A stretch of 64,000 nucleotides of DNA from assembly GCA_900660155.1 (NCBI GenBank), contig CABFPE010000242.1:866398-930397 (forward strand), written 5' to 3'. The position numbers and the translations under genes are program-made. Each line of letters opens with the position of its first letter. Positions within the stretch are counted from its first letter, which is position 1. Shown in pieces: positions 22,933-34,997 of the stretch. The notes beneath the pieces are model-generated. The model saw only the letters and a program-made list of their open reading frames with translations. It ran no database searches and was not told the origin of the DNA. This stretch comes from Hofstenia miamia. Its lineage: Eukaryota > Xenacoelomorpha > Acoela > Hofsteniidae.

Positions 22933-25900
22933 AAAACAAAATATTATTTATCGAACACACGCAGTCCAGACGCAGTTTTCGTTTTATTTTTTCAGTAAAA
23001 TTATTAAAATCTTACCTTGCAAAACTTGCAATGATTTATGAGCTGCCCAGCAAAAATTTTAATGTTAGTATTTATTCACATGAGAGTTAGTTTTTATCTT
23101 CTGAAAACCGCTAAGAATTTCTTTGTATCACAACTAGTTATTTACATATCTGTAAATTCTCTGAAAAACAGTGAATTTTATTATAGATGTCAAAAAACGA
23201 TCTCAAATTCTATAAGAGACCTTAACCTATCATCAACCTTCATCATAAACGCGTTGCCGAAAGCTCCTCAATCGACAGTTGTCCGATTCATATAATGGTA
23301 GTGGAACATTTTTATCTGTAAGGCGCATATGAGAAGCTCCAAGGGCAAGCATGCGATCGTAAAAATGCGTATTAGATTAGCTAATGGTAATCCATATACG
23401 CTATGTTGACTTCTATTACATTAAAATCGGTTTAGAATCACGGTAACAAAGTTACTGTTCACAAAGTCAGAAATAGAGATGAGCGGGGTACCGTTTTTGT
23501 GAAAACTACCACGGCAGAGAGAAAAAATTCACCGCATTGAGCATTTTTTCTGTGAAGTACTCCATTAACCCAAATTTTAGTGTTGTATACCGAATTACAA
23601 CTAGGGAAACAATTGTCAACAAAATCCATTTTTTGTATTTCTGTAATCCATAAAAAATTTATAAAGGCATTGACGTCCATTTCTAAGGTATTTGGTCTAT
23701 ATTGGAAATTAGTTTTTCAGTGCAGAAGCCAAAAAGCAAAGAAGTCAACTGACCAATTACAGATCGACTTCCTTTGATGTCTGAACTTGTGTATGAAATG
23801 TGCATTAAACGCGTAGAGTAACTGTTATCACAGCATCCAATTAGTCAGTCCTGTAGAATAGTTTAGAACTACAATCTTCTATACCGCCTTTCTCGAAAAC
23901 TTGAAATATTGAGTTGTTTGATTTTCCCGTTCAACGCAAGATTCGTTTAGCCGGCTTTTAGCGGAGTCTGTTTGGTTGAGTTTGGTTGGGTCAAAAAATA
24001 TGACCTAGTTACAGCCATACATTTAGTATTTTAGCTTAATGTATTTTTAAATATTAATAATAAATAAATCAATTAACCAAGAACTTCCAACAGTTAGTAC
24101 CATAAATTTAGTTATAAAAGTGCTTTGATATTTGGTTATATATTTATCTTAAATAGATCTAAAAAACAAATTATAGCAAAGCTAAGGCCCAAATTGAGTG
24201 GCTTTGATCCAATGAACAACCTTCATTCTTAACGTTCAAATGAAAAACATTTGCACTGGAAGGCCATTTATAATTTTTTACATAAAATTGATTGTCATGT
24301 AGAGGAAAAACTCAATATGAAGTTTATATTGTCAAATAATTTATAAAAGCACATGACATGCTGTAAACTTTTTGAAAAGTTTGTCATTGAATTCCCTTTG
24401 GCACTCTTGAAAACAATATTTTTTTAAGGGTGAGTTAGGGTCAGGATTTTCATCGCGTTTTGATGGTTTTGTGCAAATTTAGGTTCATAAGGATCCATTA
24501 AACTATTTTTACCCTCTACGTCTCCTCCATTGATTAAATGTTTATAATTATATTCTAAAGCTATATATGTTTTGCATATAATAAAATATGGAAATATGAA
24601 ATTGATATTTGTAACACATTTTGAAATTAATGTGTCTTAGGGAACTCTTCGTTATTATAACGATTTAGTGAATTTACAGTTGAAGTGGTATTTTTTCAGG
24701 TAACACTGTACTGTGTGTTCGAACCATATTAGAATGACACATAAAGTTTCGCTTAGTCAAAGTGTTTCACTTTAGATAATTACTTTTGGAAAATATAGCT
24801 AAATTTAAATGTTACATACCTTGTATAATTCATTGCTCTTAGTTTTACATGCAAAATTTAAGATTAAATATGCCAAATTCAAGTACTTGGTAACGCTAGA
24901 AATTTGACTTGGCAAATTAAATTTATGAATAACTTGCGTGAATTAAATCACTATATTTGTATTTACTTTCCCATGATATACATTTTTGTTTAAGATACCA
25001 TTTGACTCATATAGATTTTTTACAGATGTTCGTACACATATTTTCAACGATCGTTTTACCATAAACTAAAGCATTTTTTCACTTATTTAAAAATTTACAA
25101 TATTTTAGCCAAACAATTGGGTTCGAAATGTTCCCTACGTCAAACGATAAAACACAATATTCTGTGTTTTCTGTTTGTTAAGACACATCATTCAATTGTT
25201 GAATTTATTTTCTACAACTTACAATGTCTGGTAGCTTGATGTCATTTTTATTTAATAATGAATTGAGACCACACTGCTGAGTAACTTTCTCTATGCTGTC
25301 AGAAATGTAAATTTTGTTGGTTTTGTATTCATTTGAGACAAAAATCAATAATATGTTTTCTTTTGCAATACCATCGTCTCATCTTGTTTTGCCTGATTTT
25401 GGTCCTAAAGATAATGCCAATTTCCTGAAGAATGGTTCTTAATTTTTAAATTGTGCTATGATAGAAAGAAGCTGACACTTTTGTCTTCTCTGCAGAGTTA
25501 GTAGTACATGCATATTGCTCTTGACAAGTTAATTCCACAATGGTTTGAAATTCAGTTTTTCTTTGCACTTTATCTTTTAATGATTTTATGATTTTTTTAT
25601 CAGATCATTAGATGTCTTGAACAACGATGCTTTGTTATACGTTTAGTTTTCTCATATTGTACTTTTTGAGAAATATTTAATTCAAATTCATGTTTTACCC
25701 TTTACTTTATGTCTTTTTTTCACATTATTTAAGTAAACTCTTTTGTTTAGAGTGATAACTTTTGTTGATTTTTGAATTTGAGTTTTTTTTGAAATTTTGA
25801 TCTACAAGTCATTTTAACCTTCAAAGGTACCCGTTGAAATACCTTCACTTAAAAACATCAAATATAGTTTTTAGGGGTCACCCAGTATTTCACACTATCT

Positions 25901-25982
25901 TTGAAATAGAAAAAACCTATATTTTATTAAATAAATGTACTTTTGCAGTCATAAATTGTGATTAATTACTTTTTCGTTATAG
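22933..25982. other. Non-coding upstream of POLE4; nothing recognised
   Basis: This holds the presumed first (untranslated) exon and promoter of the POLE4 gene, but neither could be pinned down. No repeats with clear ends were seen. Confidence 0.4.
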
Positions 25983-25986
25983 AGTA

Positions 25987-28900
25987 ATGGAAGAAGTGGA
26001 AAAAGAAAACAATCCAGATGACAACGTAATGGCAGTAGACGAAGATATCGTTCCCCTAGAAACAACTCCACCTAGTAGTACAGAAGAGAATTTAAAAAAT
26101 AAATTCCCGATTAGTAGAATTAAGAAAATCATGAAAACGGATTCAGATGTGAATATTATTAAAGCAGAAACTGCCTTCATGATTTCAAAGGCCACCGTAT
26201 GGTTTTTTATTTCCGCTTTTAAAATTATTTTAATGTCACTTGTAGTTTGTGTCACCTTCGAGACCATCATTCAAAACTGGGTTTTGGGTGTTTCGGCTCT
26301 AAGTACAACATTAAGTTTAGGAACAATCTCAATTTTTAAATTGAATTGCTTTTCACATGATTAAAATCGTAGTGATAGTACATGGATGAATTTAAAATTC
26401 TATTTCTTCATTTATAGTTTAATTTTAAATATTGACGAATTCCGTTTCAGTTATAGTTTATTTGGTTTTTTATTAGGATTAGCTTTAAATTTTAGCCAAA
26501 ATCTGAAAGCATCACAGGATATAGGGGTGTCTCATCTCTCATTTTCGTTCTAAGGCCATCCTGGTCGCGGATTGAAATGCCGGCATCTCTGCTTTAATAG
26601 GGGTGGTTAGTCTCTCTGCATAAAAAGAAATATTTAAAGTTAAGTGCTGCTCAAATGCGCTTGAGACCTCCGTATTACCTGACAATTAGGTAATTTATGC
26701 TGTTTTTATAGAATCGGGAATTTTCAAGCATTTCAGGCACAGCAGTACACTTTAGCACAAATGTTCAACATTAGATTCGAGCGCGATCACCAATAGTTGT
26801 CCATGGCTCACATTTTCCAAATTTCATAATATACATGTTCAAAATTGCTTAAAAATGTGGAAAAGCGGCAATTTAAGGTCATGTTTGTTCAAACCTTTGA
26901 TATTCGAGAAGTTATTTGTATTTGAAAAGCGATAACTGAATAAGTTTTGGCATTGTTTTTCAAATTCTTGAATGATTATTCAGATCAGAGATATCTGAAT
27001 GACTAATGACACATTAAATGATAGTGCCTGCTAAAACAAGTTCATCAATCATTCATGTATAATATTGAATAAATTTATCACTATATATAGACAATATATT
27101 ATGCAATTTTATTTCAACCAGACGTAGTTGTAGTTTCCATGTTTTTGAGGTTATGTGATTCGGGTCTATTTTTTTTAAGCTTTCCTTTTTGCAAATGTAG
27201 CATTATCATTTTAAGAAACTCCTGAGTGAACGTTTGATTAATTGCTTTTAGATTTAAGATTTCTGTTGGGTTTATAAACATACGACTACATTTCGTGGGT
27301 GCCAACTTTAAAATACATATTTTGCTGTTATATTATAGTTTCCACACACATATCCTCTTAAACAGCTATATTATAGTTTCCACATACATATCCTCTTAAA
27401 CAGCTATATTATAGTTTCTGCTATATTATAGTTTCCACATACATATCCTCTTAAACAGCTATATTATAGTTTCCACATACATATCCTCTTAAACAGCTAT
27501 ATTATAGTTTCCACATACATATCCTCTTAAACAGCTATATTATAGTTTCCACATACACTCATAAATTGGTGATAAATGCAGGCTTATGTAGATCAAAAAA
27601 AGATGGCAGTTGCCAGTTATGTTGCTTTGCTCAACATCAAGTTAGCATAGCACCTTTTGCCTCTAAATCTAAACCCCTGATATTATTTGCGTAAGTAGAA
27701 TTTAAAAATTATACATCTATTTAAAATTTTAAACACTGAAAAACTTTCATGAAACACCAGAACACTGAATAACCAAAAATTTGAAATTATTATATAATAT
27801 GTAGCGTGCAAAATTATTTTTGTCGTTCTTTTGTTTCCCTACANATACATATCCTCTTAAACAGCTATATTATAGTTTCCAGATACATATCCTCTTAAAC
27901 AGCTATATTATAGTTTCCAGATACATATCCTCTTAAACAGCTATATTATAGTTTCCACATACATATCCTCTTAAACTGCTATATTATAGTTTCCAAATAA
28001 ACATTCTCTTAAACAGCTATATTATAGTTTCCACATACATATCCTCTTAAACTGCTATATTATAGTTTCCACATACATATCCTCTTAAACAGCTATATTA
28101 TAGTTTCCACATACATATCCTCTTAAACAGCTATATTATAGTTTCCACATACATATCCTCTTAAACAGCTATATTATAGTTTCCACATACATATCCTCTT
28201 AAACAGCTATATTATAGTTTCCACATACATATCCTCTTAAACAGCTATATTATAGTTTCCACATACATATCCTCTTAAACAGCTATATTATAGTTTCCAC
28301 ATACATATCCTCTTAAACAGCTATATTATAGTTTCCACATACATATCCTCTTAAACAGCTATATTATAGTTTCCACATACATATCCTCTTAAACAGCTAT
28401 ATTATAGTTTCCACATACATATCCTCTTAAACAGCTATATTATAGTTTCCACATACATATCCTCTTAAACAGCTATATTATAGTTTCCACATACATATCC
28501 TCTTAAACAGCTATATTATAGTTTCCACATACATATCCTCTTAAACAGCTATATTATAGTTTCCACATACATATCCTCTTAAACAGCTATATTATAGTTT
28601 CCACATACATATCCTCTTAAACAGCTATATTATAGTTTCCACATACATATCCTCTTAAACAGCTATATTATAGTTTCCACATACATATCCTCTTAAACAG
28701 CTATATTATAGTTTCCACATACATATCCTCTTAAACAGCTATATTATAGTTTCCACATACATATCCTCTTAAACAGCTATATTATAGTTTCCACATACAT
28801 ATCCTCTTAAACAGCTATATTATAGTTTCCACATACATATCCTCTTAAACAGCTATATTATAGTTTCCACATACATATCCTCTTAATCAGCTATATTATA

Positions 28901-31900
28901 GTTTCCACATACATATCGTCTTAAACAGCTATATTATAGTTTCCAGATACATATCCTCTTAAACAGCTATATTATAGTTTCCAGATACATATCCTCTTAA
29001 ACAGCTATATTATATTTTCCATATACACTCATAAATTGGTGATAAATGCAGGCTTATGTAGATCAAAAAAAGATGGCAATTGCCAGTTATGTTGCTTTGC
29101 TCAACATCAAGTTAGCATAGCACCTTTTGCCTCTAAATCTAAACCCCTGATATTATTTGCGTAAGTAGAATTTAAAAATTATACATCTATTTAAAATTTT
29201 AAACACTGAAAAACTTTCATGAAACACCAGAACACTGAATAACCAAAAATTTGAAATTATTATATAATATGTAGCGTGCAAAATTATTTTTGTCGTTCTT
29301 TTGTTTCCCTACACACATTGTCATTTTTTACTGTCAACTCAGTCTTGTAGCAAATCGAATACAGTAATATTTAAGATGTCTTATTTTTGGGCTAGTAGCA
29401 AGAATGGGCTTAGTTGTGATATTTCTTCTTAAGAGTTGTCTACATTACATGTTGTAGTTCAAATGTTCTCTATCAATTTCATGCATGCAGATATTTTAAT
29501 GTATGATATTCACCAAAAGTTTAGAAAAAGGTCTTTCTGATCTATTTTAATGTCGAAATCAGCAAATCATTTATTCAATTAATCCAGAACTGAACAAAGT
29601 ATGGTCTTACTATGAAATGGAATGAACTCACCAGTGTAGAACAATCTGTATGCTTTATTCATAGTCTGCCAGCTTCTTACCGAATTCTGGCGTTATGACT
29701 AATTTCCAAACTTCTTGTATCTTGTGTCAAAGATTAGCGATGTTCACTGTTGTTTTTCTTGGAAACTCCTTTCTTGTCAATAGCCCAAATGGTTTCTATT
29801 GGCCATGATCCAATAAAGTTAGCATCTTCGCAAAAGATAAAAATCATCAAGTATTGTAAAGTTACTATATGTATTGATTGTAGAATTCTGGGTGGCCTGA
29901 ATTTGATATTAGAAAAATATTAGTCGTTTGTTAATAGTCTCTGGTGATTTGTTCAATTAAACATTTTTTGTTCCACCGAATAGTTTTAAAAAATTCCTGT
30001 GGAAATTGTTATATTGATTACAAAGCATGATGGTTCGCCAGTTCTTGCACAACACAAGTAATATAGATCAAACCCCTAAGCAGGCTAGATATGACGTGTA
30101 CTGTGTTCATTTTCTTTGGCATTCCAGCGGTTAAGATATAATTAATGAATGATCTTGTACGGAATAAATTTTAAAGTTGATCTGTATTGCTGCAGATTTT
30201 TATTCCAGTCATCAATTATTGGAAGTCATTATAAAACAGGTGAATGTCAATTTTTACGTTAGGATCAATGTCTTCTTATTTTCGAACAACTTCCATTGTT
30301 GCAACAGACACGACAGCTTTGTTCTATTATAACCGGGTCATATTTTTCCCATCCAACCTAAAGATAAGTTTTAAAATCTGACCTAACAAACTCCGACCCA
30401 AGTGTGCAGTGGTTGTAGAATTCGCAAAGTCCATTCCTTTAACGTCCGTAACTCTTACTTGATGGTTTAAAGTTATTGATGTGCGGGTAGAGAGTTTTTA
30501 TGTTGCACCCAACCATCACACAATGCTTTCTTACCCGTACCCACCCGTATGCCAAATTTTTTATCCGTTCAACGAGATCTACATGTTCAACATTTTATTT
30601 TAAAATATTTTTTTAAGAAATATTATTTATAATGCGCGTACTGTTGTTTGAAACACGTACTCGATAAAAGTTATGTGCACTTGCCTTTGGCCGGTGATGC
30701 TTGTACCCTCACATCACTTATTCAGTGGTCTTCGCAGAAAATTTATCATAAAAATTATAAATTTATGTCAATTTAACGTCAAATTTTATGAAATTTTATA
30801 CCAAAAATAGTAAAAAACCATTGACAGTTGTCTGTAGAGCAAAGTAAGTTATGTATTTTCCTAATTATCAAATGTGTTTTGAGATAGAAGTCCATCTATA
30901 TCCAGGGAATATCATTTTATAAAACGTTAGATCTCAACACTTATAAATATAAAAAATTTTTTCTTTCTAAATAATATCGTTGGAACCATGATATCTATTC
31001 CGCAAACACATAGTAACATACTCTGTCCTCATGGGCAATATGGTATAAATGATGTTTCGCAGTGTTCTGCACGATTTTTTAGGAAGGTTATCGTCATTCT
31101 CTCAAATTTATGACCTAATGGAAATAAAGTCAGTGATTATGCCATACCAAACAACAGCACATTTGCCCTAAACGGTAAGTCCGTAAATTATTATATCAGA
31201 GGGAGGGGCTAGTGTTTTGCACAGATAATTTGTTTCCTTAAAAAAAGACCAAGCCGTTCCAATTGAAGACTCAGATCCAGATTGAAAGCTGCTTTTTTGA
31301 TAGCTTTAGACACGTAAATGAAATTTGAGCTGATTATCGTACGTTATGCCAAGAACAACCATTTCCTGTACATCTGGAATATAATAACAAGTGGTATCTC
31401 CTAATAACAATAAAAAAAATTATGAATTTTATGTAAAAAGTGCTGTTTATGAAACTTTATGCTAAATTCGTTTTTTAATGATTATATAATTTTTATGATT
31501 TTATTCCCGCTCAGATTCTGATTATTCAAGTGCTCATACAGTATTTGTTCAAATGGACTTTAATTTCCTGAGAAATTTAAATTTTCAGTGCGATTATGTC
31601 AGATTTTAAAGTGAGCGATATCCTCATATAAATTTAATTAATATTGTCAACTGACGAATTCGACTCATTTTTTGTAAAACTTGACCTATTAGTCTTTGTA
31701 AAAAATCGGACCAAACCCAAACTAATGGCGTCAAAACGTGACCCACTTGCATCTCTTAATTGAGCATTTAGCATTTGTCAGCACTAGCTGAATGTCATCT
31801 CGTGCTGGACAGGTTTTGTCTTTAGGTCCGTGTTCAAATTTGATTAGCACTATTTTTATTGGGGGAGGGTACAAAATTGCACCCAAACCACCTATCTTAA

Positions 31901-32700
31901 AAAACAAGATTTTGATTAACTGAAGGCTCACGACAAATGTTCATCTCATGGAATTTAGTTTTATCCATTAGCCCAAAAATTTTTATGGGCCATTTGTCAG
32001 AGGGTAGGGTAGTATTAACATATTTGTATCCTGAAAATTTTTGTTTGTATTTAGCTCGCTTAGCCCCCCATATGCTGCATTTATTTGTTACAATTTGGGT
32101 AGCACAGGGAGAATAAAGAATAAAGGTATTGTGCCGTGCAATTTGTATTACAAGTAAAAAATAGGACAAAATTGCATCCATTCATTTTATATGTGGGATC
32201 TAATATGAAATGATATATTTTACTGATCTCGTGTTGAAAATTACTGACGTCGGTAAAAAATATGCGGACAATATGCAATATCACTCTATATATTTAATGT
32301 TCTATTGTTAAGAGAAACTACCTGCCAAATTTTAAAGCCATTTTAAAGATCATTATCAAGGAAGATAAATAAACGACTTATGTAAAGAAGCCCTAAAAAA
32401 TCGGAAATTTTCTCAAATTATTTGATTACGACCAGAAAGTGTTTAATGCATGAATTTTTTAGTTTCTCGATTTGTTGCATTTATGCTAAAGTATTTTTTA
32501 GGAATTGTTTATTAAAGATTTGGCAAAATATTCATACGATTCTCTGTCGAAGACAAAGCGAAAAACATTGCAGAAGAGAGATTTTGGTACGTTTAAATTC
32601 GTTGTTGCCGGTGTTTTACAGAATATTTTTAGACCAAATGATTTCTCTAAATGACGAAATGTCATTCCTTGACGGTGCGTTGCAAAATTTTACATTATAA
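25987..32700 (+). CDS. POLE4: DNA polymerase epsilon subunit 4 (POLE4), histone-fold protein
   Basis: Three exons join in frame: 25987-26196, 32502-32586 and 32633-32700, giving 120 residues (human POLE4 is about 117). Exon 1 begins at a splice acceptor (AG at 25981-25982), so a 5' non-coding exon must lie upstream. Residues 1-38 are an acidic tail. The histone fold follows: FPISRIKKIMKTDSDVNII, then ETAFMISKAT, continued across intron 1 by ELFIKDLAKYSYDSL, then KTKRKTLQKRDFD. It ends MSFLDGALQNFTL, matching the FLEG/FLDG C-terminus of POLE4. The protein would pair with POLE3 in the polymerase epsilon holoenzyme in the nucleus. Intron 1 (26197-32501) is phase 0, GT-AG and holds a minisatellite. 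Intron 2 (32587-32632) is 46 bp and phase 1. CHRAC1-like or NF-YC-like proteins are alternatives, but the C-terminus favours POLE4. Confidence 0.9.
27323..27556. repeat. 38-bp minisatellite, short array
   Basis: About six units of a 38-bp tandem repeat (core AGCTATATTATAGTTTCCAC, then ATACATATCCTCTTAA), including one truncated unit near 27415. It lies in POLE4 intron 1 and is followed by the 287-bp unique block that also follows the long array. Confidence 0.95.
27557..29313. repeat. 287-bp unique block present twice (27557-27843 and 29027-29313)
   Basis: The sequence flanking the right side of the minisatellite occurs after the short array and again after the long one. The first copy stops at the N at 27844; the second continues into unique DNA. 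One difference was seen (GGCAGTTG/GGCAATTG). This is what two alleles or two contigs of the same locus would give. Confidence 0.85.
27845..29026. repeat. 38-bp minisatellite, long array (about 31 units)
   Basis: The interior units are almost identical, while units at both edges carry variants (AGATACAT for ACATACAT, single changes near 28887 and 28918). That pattern is expected when unequal exchange homogenises the centre. There are no unique spacers between units, so it is not CRISPR-like. The array begins directly after the N at 27844. Confidence 0.97.
29600..30080 (-). pseudogene. Tc1-like transposase relic
   Basis: In POLE4 intron 1, minus-strand frames give WPIETIWAIDKKGVSKKN and then HKIQEVWKLVITPEFGKKLA. 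These match the C-terminal PIENLWAxxKxxV and W..I..E...KL blocks of Tc1-like transposases. Upstream a weak GEPSCF motif may be the remnant of the QQDxAPxH block. Frames shift often and no terminal repeats were found. Confidence 0.6.
30085..32420. other. POLE4 intron 1, right part; nothing recognised
   Basis: No element with clear ends or conserved protein was seen. Short minus-strand frames around 31.7-32.3 kb have no recognisable domains. Confidence 0.4.
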
Positions 32701-32742
32701 TACATTGTCTTGTATAAAATCCACTTCGATCAGTTATATATC

Positions 32743-32748
32743 AATAAA
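32743..32748 (+). promoter_or_regulatory. Poly(A) signal of POLE4
   Basis: AATAAA lies 43 bases after the POLE4 stop codon on the same strand. Confidence 0.65.
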
Positions 32749-32759
32749 TGAGTGTATCC

Positions 32760-34990
32760 AGCTTCCACTCAAACCTAATTCAAGCATTCCCTATCTTATA
32801 ATAAAATATAAAGATAATCGTATATGTTAGGATCTCACTTGTAATTTGTATATTTCTTTGCAATTGCACTTGTTTTCTAGATCATTAGATTTTGAAGCTT
32901 AATAGAAAATACAGTTCAGTGTTGTCTATTTTGCACTGGGCTCGAATATCAATAAATGTTTGAAAACATTGTACAGTATATTGTGCATGAAATCCAGGAA
33001 ATGGCTGTGACATTTTTCGGTCATAATATCCGTTTGCTCAAGCGTTGCCTTTTGAACAAGCCTTATCTCTTTTCAGCTTGCAATCATTTTATTTAAGGAG
33101 ATCCTTTAAAAAATATAATTTATTGTCATTAATATATCAGAATAGCGGGTGCTTCCTTATCTGAAGTACCCGCAGCTTTTGAATATTTATTTTTGACTAA
33201 TAATTAGGTAAAGTGTTGTCATGTTTGCTTCAATTTCAAAAACCGTATAAAAATTCAATCTTTTTTGGATAATGCATATAAGTACAAATAAATATTTGAA
33301 CTGCCAAGAAAAAGCTTATTACCAGCATATCATTTTCAATCACTTTTGGTTCACAAATTAGATTTATTTTTTTTCTGCTGATGTGGTGAGATAAATTTTT
33401 GCAACTTATACCTTTTACTTTACAGCGTGATCCTGACATTATTCACTTAATTTAATCACAACCGATTTCAGAAGATCCTGCAGAAGCCCTACACGCACTT
33501 GTTAATACAATTATAGACAATTCTTCATAATGACGGTTGATACATTTGTTAAATCTTCATTTAGTTTGATTCTAGATCATGTAATGATCATCTTCAAAAA
33601 CGATGCAAGAAAATTTCAATCGTAAATTTAACTTAGTACCCTTTCTGAAATTGAATTTATCTAGTGTGCATGTACCACGTACAGATAACCTAATATTGTT
33701 TTTACCTAGGTGTGCTTGAAACTTGGACTTAAAAACTTGGAAATACATGCAGTTTTGTACGTGTTTTAGTAATTTGTATTTGTAAATATATTCTTGTAAT
33801 TTGCGGGATTTCTGGGTATGTATATCATTTATGAATCACAAATGGAAAAGTTTTGCTCTTAGTACGTTAAACTAAAAAACTTTCTTTCTTAATCTAGTCA
33901 GTTTTCGACGAGCAGTAGATGTCTATTTCTGTTCTGCGTAATGGTCATATTAACATTGTTAGAGCCTATTAGTTTTTAATAAGTTCAATAAATTTAAATG
34001 TTCTGACAGTTCACTAGCCAGCAACACAACATCCAAGACCTGTTTTAATTAAGCCGCTCATTGTTTTTATTAACAGTGTGTGAATAGTGCTTCACATGAC
34101 TGAATGAGGGCGGCTCTACTTTGTTCATTAGCTCAGCTCATTTGTTTAATGCTTTATTGTTTCAACACTCAACTTTTGACACAATTAAATAGCATGCCAT
34201 ACAATTGCTTATTTACTGATTTTGCTGCAGTGAAAATCAATTTTCATTGAAAATTTTCCCTTCCTGATGAAACTGCTTTATATGTATGCGTAGACTTCGT
34301 AATGTTGAAGTTTGTTTATAAATTTTAGAAACAGTTTAGAGGAGACCCTCTCGTCCTAATTGTTTGGGATATGAATTCTGCAGAGCTCTGTTCTATAATT
34401 TGCTATTTTTAGGGCTTTTAGCATTTTCGTTCATTGGCCCAATCTGAAAAGTGACTTTTACCCAAAAGTTAGTGAAAAAGTTTTCTTACTTTATGATACT
34501 TTAAAGCAAGATATGGATTAAAAATCACGAATTTTGCATTACATTTCTCATAGATTGTTGCGAAAGTTATGGGTAAGTTGAATATAAACATATTGGTAAA
34601 AATGTATGCTTATAAGGAGTTGCTATCAAATTACACTCTGCAACAAACTACAAAAATCTAACAACCCAAAACAATAACAGTATTTTACAGGAATGCCCTA
34701 TAATTACACAACTTGATTTTAATTCTCCCCTGATTTTCTTATTTTATCAATGGAAGAAACAATGTGGTGTATTTTTTGTTAAATTGTTTCCAACCATCTG
34801 CATGGTAAAAATATTTACACCTTCACATACATTCGCTTTTGGTTGTTCACCATGCAATCAGTTTCCTCTTGCAGTTGTGTGGTTTAATTCAACGTCAGCG
34901 TTAATAAAATATAAATGAATCCTTAAAGACATCTGGCAAGGTTGGCATGGAAATTCAATTTGCGTACATCTGCAGGTAGCGAATTTACTG
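32760..34990. other. Intergenic between POLE4 and gene A; one hairpin
   Basis: Apart from the stem-loop at 33145-33173, no feature was recognised. The promoter of gene A must lie in or near this interval. Confidence 0.45.
33145..33173. other. 11-bp stem-loop
   Basis: GCGGGTGCTTC and GAAGTACCCGC form an 11-bp stem around a 7-base loop (CTTATCT). The only non-Watson-Crick position becomes G-U in plus-strand RNA. It stands out as GC-rich in very AT-rich DNA, about 400 bases past the POLE4 poly(A) signal. Its role is unknown. Confidence 0.4.
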
Positions 34991-34997
34991 TTTAAGT

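Noticed and set aside
25117-25137. GGGTTCGAAATGTTCCC, a B-box-like word that could mark a tRNA or SINE promoter
   Set aside because: No A box or cloverleaf could be built around it.
26197-26364. Continuation of POLE4 exon 1 into a hydrophobic tail, which would look like a 125-residue membrane protein
   Set aside because: The histone fold is cut in the middle at a GT donor and resumes exactly in frame at 32502; the tail is intron sequence.
27114-27305. 63-codon minus-strand frame beside the minisatellite
   Set aside because: It has no recognisable domain, lies within an intron and has no supporting signals.
27845-29026. CRISPR-like array of regular repeats
   Set aside because: The units are contiguous 38-bp tandem repeats with no variable spacers, in a eukaryotic intron.
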